Shown here: positions 60,227 to 64,000 of the stretch, piece after piece
Layout: each line of letters starts with the position of its first letter
Position numbering within the stretch: the stretch's first letter is position 1
NCBI RefSeq assembly: GCF_039541915.1
Contig: NZ_BAABHD010000012.1
Coordinates: forward strand, 159,357-223,356
Source: Nibrella saemangeumensis
GTDB lineage: Bacteria > Bacteroidota > Bacteroidia > Cytophagales > Spirosomataceae
Reading direction: 5' to 3'
Length of the DNA: 64,000 bases
Program-made: the position numbers and the translations under genes
The notes under the pieces: model-generated
Told to the model about the DNA's origin: nothing
Database searches by the model: none
What the model saw: the letters and a program-made list of their open reading frames with translations, nothing else

Positions 60227-61426
60227 TTAGAAATTATCCGTCCGGCGATTGGTATCGTCCCGGTACGTATCATCCCTTTTGGTAATATCATCCGACCGGA
60301 AGGTGTCATCAGACGTACCCGTATTGTAGGTATCTCCCGACCGGTACGAATCCGTTGTCCGGTTGGCATCATCCGTCCACCGGGTATCTTTCCCTGGAAT
60401 CTGATCCACATCCACTTCAGTCTTCCGAACCGTATCCCGCACGGTTTCCTGGCGTTCTTCAACATCCTTGGTCAGCCGGACTTCTTCAACCACCCGTGCT
60501 TCTTTGTTCACAACCGGAACTTCAGCCCGCTCGGTTAATTCGATCTGCTCTTCTTTGAACGTGTTCAGATCGGATTCAGACGTCGGCCGGTCAACCGGAT
60601 TGCGCTCTACATGAACATGTTCGGTACGCAGACGCAGGTTTTCCTCTACCGGGCGCTCTACGATCCGACTCCGGATGCGGGCGCCACCCGTCTCTACTTC
60701 GCGCTTACCGACGTTCATCTGCTCTTCAATAATTGGAATCGAGCGGTCGGTATGATCCGAATCCCGGTTGGTCCGGTCAAAATCCCGGTTGGTCACGTCG
60801 GTATCGGCAAAGGCATTGGTTGTCATACCGCTACCGGCGGTGTAGCCGCTGCCGGTCGTCATATCACTACCGCTGGTTGAACCGCTCCAATATTGGCCAG
60901 CCCGTTCATCAACGTTTACGGCTCCGCAGTCGTCCAGAATGTCAGCGACGCGTTCGGCTTCATCCATCGAACTAACGTGAACGGCTACCACGCAACCGCG
61001 ACGACCTACTTCATTGTACTTCTTGTAATCATCATTATCGTCGCTACCGCCGAACAGCGAGCGGAAAAAGTCGCCGATCCCGCTACCTACATCTTTGGTA
61101 TCGTCAGCCACTTCTTCACCCCAGGTACCGCTTGTATTTTTGTGCCGATCCCGGAAATGATCGCCGGTATGGTCAATCGTATCTTTGGTATCGTCTGCTA
61201 CTTCTTCACCCCAGGTTCCCGAGGTGTTACGGTGACGGTCCGGAATCCCACTGGTCGAATCGGAGTAATCGGAGGTACCCGAATAATTAGTTCCGCCGGA
61301 ATAGCTGCTGTCGCTTTGCGCAGACATATCAATGTCACTCCGGTTATAGCCTTTGTCAACTAGTTTTTCTACTGCGTGCTGTGCATCGCTGGCATTGTCA
61401 AAAATGCCGACTACGGTCTGTGCCAT
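60227..61426 (-). CDS. DUF2382 (YsnF/AvaK-type) stress protein with repeated linker
   Basis: A 399-residue protein. The N-terminus (AQTVVGIFDNASDAQHAVEKL) and a second half (CVVAVHVSSMDEAERVADIL, about 146-165) together resemble the general-stress 17M/YflT fold, split by a low-complexity insert. The insert contains two near-identical copies of NTSGTWGEEVADDTKD. Next comes a DUF2382 domain (about 232-350, RSIPIIEEQMNVGKREVETG) and a Thr/Asp/Arg-rich tail with repeated RDDTYRDD-like words. It is highly charged, without signal or membrane segment. A role in stress tolerance comes from the family; the mechanism is unknown. Confidence 0.8.
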   Translation of the reverse strand: MAQTVVGIFDNASDAQHAVEKLVDKGYNRSDIDMSAQSDSSYSGGTNYSGTSDYSDSTSGIPDRHRNTSGTWGEEVADDTKDTIDHTGDHFRDRHKNTSGTWGEEVADDTKDVGSGIGDFFRSLFGGSDDNDDYKKYNEVGRRGCVVAVHVSSMDEAERVADILDDCGAVNVDERAGQYWSGSTSGSDMTTGSGYTAGSGMTTNAFADTDVTNRDFDRTNRDSDHTDRSIPIIEEQMNVGKREVETGGARIRSRIVERPVEENLRLRTEHVHVERNPVDRPTSESDLNTFKEEQIELTERAEVPVVNKEARVVEEVRLTKDVEERQETVRDTVRKTEVDVDQIPGKDTRWTDDANRTTDSYRSGDTYNTGTSDDTFRSDDITKRDDTYRDDTNRRTDNF

Positions 61427-61480
61427 GGTTTACTTGTGTCTTTTAGTTGAGTAATAGATTGCTTGTTTGTGAATCATACC

Positions 61481-61915
61481 CTATGCCTGGTCGGTTGTGT
61501 TATGGGGAATGCGGTCAACCGTCACCTCTTCTTTCCGAAGAGTAACCCGTTGCGTTTCTGTGGTTTCTACCTGGCGCTTCGTTACGTGCAGTTCTTCCAC
61601 CAGCACCAGCCGTTTTTCAACAACCAGTACTTCTTTCAGAACCGGAATAATCATGGTCTCACCTTCGTAGCGAACCGCCGGGGGCGTATCAACGTACTGG
61701 TTAACGGCAACTCGCTCCACATTCATTTCCTCACTGACAAGGGGTATGTCCACCGTTTGTTCTTCTTCCCGCACCCGCTTCGAAATAACGACCCGACCCG
61801 TTTCCACAACATCTTTACCAATGTGAATCTGCTCTTCAATGACGGGTATGATCCTGGATTGGTCCGTTCCCTCACTTCCGGAGGTATTGAGGTTATGGGG
61901 GTGGTCGGCGGTCAT
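61481..61915 (-). CDS. Short DUF2382 (YsnF-type) protein
   Basis: A 144-residue protein that is essentially one DUF2382 domain: RIIPVIEEQIHIGKDVVETG near residue 21, then MNVERVAVNQYVDTPP and EELHVTKRQVETTETQRVTL. It is a shorter relative of the protein encoded 54 bases downstream on the same strand, and both probably form one unit. It is soluble and charged, with no export signal. Confidence 0.85.
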   Translation of the reverse strand: MTADHPHNLNTSGSEGTDQSRIIPVIEEQIHIGKDVVETGRVVISKRVREEEQTVDIPLVSEEMNVERVAVNQYVDTPPAVRYEGETMIIPVLKEVLVVEKRLVLVEELHVTKRQVETTETQRVTLRKEEVTVDRIPHNTTDQA

Positions 61916-62235
61916 ACGTTACAGGTTTTGAGGTGAAGACTGAACACGCCCAATCGATCAATAACTATACCGTTGCTGATACTCTGAGAGTTACCTAAAT
62001 TAACACATCAAACCTGTTTCCGATTTCCTACAGAACAACTAGGATATTATTCCACAGCCGCTACACCGGCAAAAACCATACCTTTTGCTGCTTCGACTGT
62101 ATTAATAAACTATAATTTTTTCTCACAAAAGTTTAACATAGCTGCATATCGGTATCGCTGCGCTTCTCTTTCTGATTAGATTCTATTCTGCTATGTCTTT
62201 GCCTCGTATATCTCGTTCCTTAAACCTGATCTTTT
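61916..62235. other. Divergent upstream region, 320 bases
   Basis: AT-rich spacer between the DUF2382 unit and the hydrolase gene. No gene is seen. ATGTCTTTG (about 40 bases before the hydrolase ATG) is a weak -7-type match. Confidence 0.4.
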
Positions 62236-63405
62236 ATGCTCGTCCGGTCCGCCTTACTGGCTTCTGCCTTACTCCTGTCAACCATAGTAGCGGCCCAAAC
62301 CAATCCTGCACGACCTGACCTGCGCCAGGGTGCTTTTTTTACCGAAGCCGAAGGGGCTAAAGCCCTGCAGGAGTACGGACAGATGCACCACGATAAAGCC
62401 AGTTGGGAGAAACGGGCTGCGCTGATCCGGCAGGGTATTCTCGACGGCATGGGTTTACAAAAGATGCCGGCCTTTGCACCGCTGAAGCCGATGCGGCACA
62501 GCCTGCGAACGATGAACGGCTATACGGTCGAGAATGTAGCGTTTGAAAGCGTACCCGGCTTTTTTGTGACAGGGAATCTGTACCGGCCCGTGGGCATGAA
62601 GGGAAAAACGGCGGCTATCCTCTGCCCGCACGGCCATACGCCTAAACAGGATGCACGCTTTGTGGAACAGACCCAGCAACGCTGCGCTACCATGGCCCGC
62701 ATGGGCGCGGTGGTATTCGTGTACGATATGATTGGCTACGGCGACTCCAAACAGTGTGACCACAAAATGCCGGAAGCCCTGAAGCTGCAAACGCTCAACA
62801 GTATACGGGCGCTGGACTTTCTGACCAGCCTGCCTGAGGTTGACGCCAACCGCGTGGCCGTATCGGGTGAGTCGGGTGGCGGCACCCAAACGTTTTTGCT
62901 GGCGGCTTTGGACCAGCGGGTAAAAGTGGTGGTACCGGTAGTCATGGTGTCGGCGCACTTCTTCGGCGGCTGCGTCTGCGAAAGCGGTATGCCCATTCAC
63001 GTGCGGCCTACGCACCAGACCAACAACACCGAGATTGCCGCGCTGGCCGCTCCCCGCCCGCTGCTGCTGGTCTCTGACGGGAAAGATTGGACCAAGAACA
63101 CCCCCGACGTAGAATTTCCCTACATCCGGAACATCTACCGGTATTACAAAGCCGAAGACCGGGTCGAAAATGTACACCTGCCGACCGAAGGCCACGACTA
63201 CGGCCCCAGCAAGCGCGAAGCCGCTTACCGCTTCCTGGCCAAACATCTGAAGCTGGACCTCAACCGGGTGCTGAAAGACAACAAAATCGACGAAAGCCCC
63301 AATACACTACTCTCCCCCACGGAACTGAGTGTCTTCAATGCCGAACACCCCCGTCCGGCCAGCGCAGTGACGGGCGACGATGCAGTGTTATCATTGCTTA
63401 AATAG
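62236..63405 (+). CDS. Exported alpha/beta hydrolase, acetyl-xylan-esterase/CE7-like
   Basis: A 389-residue protein with a signal peptide (about 1-20). The nucleophile elbow is GESGGG (about 214-219), the acid is probably the Asp in LLVSDGKDW, and the His lies in TEGHDYGPSK (about 317). A conserved block LCPHGHTPK (about 134) lies near the oxyanion site. The overall length and the CVCESGMPIH stretch match secreted Bacteroidota acetylesterase-like hydrolases. It probably removes acetyl or similar groups from sugars. Single gene; the substrate is unknown. Confidence 0.8.
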   Translation: MLVRSALLASALLLSTIVAAQTNPARPDLRQGAFFTEAEGAKALQEYGQMHHDKASWEKRAALIRQGILDGMGLQKMPAFAPLKPMRHSLRTMNGYTVENVAFESVPGFFVTGNLYRPVGMKGKTAAILCPHGHTPKQDARFVEQTQQRCATMARMGAVVFVYDMIGYGDSKQCDHKMPEALKLQTLNSIRALDFLTSLPEVDANRVAVSGESGGGTQTFLLAALDQRVKVVVPVVMVSAHFFGGCVCESGMPIHVRPTHQTNNTEIAALAAPRPLLLVSDGKDWTKNTPDVEFPYIRNIYRYYKAEDRVENVHLPTEGHDYGPSKREAAYRFLAKHLKLDLNRVLKDNKIDESPNTLLSPTELSVFNAEHPRPASAVTGDDAVLSLLK

Positions 63406-63592
63406 TCAGATACTGTTGGTGTAGCTTCGGCTCCTCACGCCGGGATGGTGGCAGGGAATACCAACACAATACACAATCTGAATCTACCCTTTTAGAGAAT
63501 TACAAGGCACGACCTCCGCTCTTTTATCACCAAGCGCGAAGCCAAAAATCCCAGCAAAATCTACGAGTAAAAAGCTTGAATATCTTTTATCG

Positions 63593-63781
63593 TTATTCAA
63601 TAACTCTCATTTTCTTGTACCAGCGTTCATTTCGTTCATCCTCCCATAGATATAATAAGAAATTTTGGGTAGCGAAATCGTTATAGGTAACCTCAAAGCC
63701 ATCAAAATTACATTTGATTATTAGAAAATTGTAGTGATCTTGCTCGATCCAAATAATACTCTCGTAACTAATAGTAAGCAT
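63593..63781 (-). CDS. Small AT-rich hypothetical protein
   Basis: A 62-residue frame with an ATG (MLTISYESIIWIEQDHYNF) and a reasonable acidic/aromatic composition (FLLYLWEDERNERWYKK). It is much more AT-rich than the surrounding genes, no family is recognised, and it lies beside an IS end. It may be a transferred or immunity-type small gene, or a chance frame. Confidence 0.35.
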   Translation of the reverse strand: MLTISYESIIWIEQDHYNFLIIKCNFDGFEVTYNDFATQNFLLYLWEDERNERWYKKMRVIE

Positions 63782-63895
63782 TTGGTTCTACGTTAATGTA
63801 TAACCTGTAAAAATAGTGTGTTTAGATAAAAAATTTATTTCCTTCGCTTGAACAACACCCGTATACTCCCTGCCAAATAGGTAGATGCGATTGGG

Positions 63896-64000
63896 CTTAG
63901 AACCTGTTTAAATTTTACGGCTAATGCGATAAATGTTCGCCAGATACACAAAGGATTCGGCCGATGAACAGTCACATTCATAATCTTTGCTGAGTCGGCG
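63896..64000. mobile_element. Terminal part of an IS5-family insertion sequence
   Basis: The end-like motif TTAGAACCTGTTTAAATTTT directly precedes the transposase C-terminus, as in IS5-type elements. The exact boundary and target duplication cannot be set because the other end is outside the window. Confidence 0.6.
63908..64000 (-). CDS. IS5-family transposase, last 30 residues only
   Basis: The minus-strand frame ends RRLSKDYECDCSSAES and ISRKI before the stop at 63908-63910. The RRLSKDYE block with its final helix is the usual C-terminus of IS5-type DDE transposases, including the Glu of the catalytic triad in KDYE. The rest lies beyond the window. Confidence 0.75.
   Translation of the reverse strand, partial: RRLSKDYECDCSSAESFVYLANIYRISRKI

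Noticed and set aside
1..64000. tRNA, rRNA, tmRNA or riboswitch genes
   Set aside because: No T-loop/acceptor pattern, rRNA block or known aptamer core was recognised by eye. A covariance-model search (tRNAscan/Rfam) would be needed to exclude small RNAs.

Overview
The window looks like chromosomal DNA from a Bacteroidota bacterium of the order Cytophagales, most likely a Spirosoma-like member of the Spirosomataceae. Support comes from a SusC/SusD pair, many SPII lipoproteins, a PL8 lyase and a GH43 enzyme, a glnS-type glutaminyl-tRNA synthetase, Bacteroidota-style TTG/TAnnTTTG promoter elements, and the thrS-infC-rpmI-rplT order. The genus is an inference from protein style only. No rRNA, tRNA or CRISPR array was seen.

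Left part (1-10.3 kb), almost all on the minus strand: DinB-like protein, EVE protein, rRNA-type methyltransferase, TPR lipoprotein, then the translation operon thrS-infC-rpmI-rplT. Next comes a membrane-anchored patatin-like lipase that runs off the left edge. An ECF sigma factor reads the other way. 10.4-14.9 kb holds a large Asp-box (VPS10/BNR) propeller protein, a degenerate acylphosphatase and a small membrane protein.

15-23.9 kb is a minus-strand catabolic cluster. It contains two exported TIM-barrel sugar isomerase/epimerase-like proteins, an esterase fused to an SMP-30/NHL propeller, a class C beta-lactamase-like hydrolase, a small lipoprotein, a PL8 polysaccharide lyase and a dimeric alpha/beta-barrel protein. 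It has no SusC/D pair of its own. 23.9-25.5 kb is a poor, possibly decayed stretch holding one cupin lipoprotein gene.

25.5-33.1 kb holds a PQQ-like propeller protein, an NHL protein, a DUF2461 protein and a large TPR protein. It also holds the most unusual gene of the window: a cytosolic trypsin-like protease fused to a NUC1-type DNA/RNA non-specific endonuclease, a possible self-contained protease-nuclease effector. 33.0-36.7 kb looks like a small island. The last 53 bp of the TPR gene, stop codon included, are repeated 3,587 bp downstream. Between the copies lie an AraC regulator, a berberine-bridge-type FAD oxidase and two wrecked cytochrome c genes.

36.7-43.4 kb: EEP-family phosphatase/nuclease, DoxX, two tiny polar proteins, an SPL-like radical SAM protein, a GNAT, a PadR regulator with its membrane partner, and GH43. 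43.4-49.2 kb is a complete RND efflux operon (OMF-MFP-RND) reading towards GH43. 49.3-64 kb: glnS, an orphan SusC/SusD pair, a Baeyer-Villiger-type monooxygenase whose fingerprint histidine is replaced, small lipoproteins, two DUF2382 (YsnF-type) stress proteins, an acetyl-xylan-esterase-like hydrolase, and the end of an IS5-family transposase at the right edge.

A cross-cutting feature is a set of long, unrelated, self-complementary spacers placed between co-directional genes: thrS/infC, infC/rpmI, DoxX/small gene and RND/MFP. They are built of short reiterated words, lack a terminator U-tract, and are not explained by any annotated feature.
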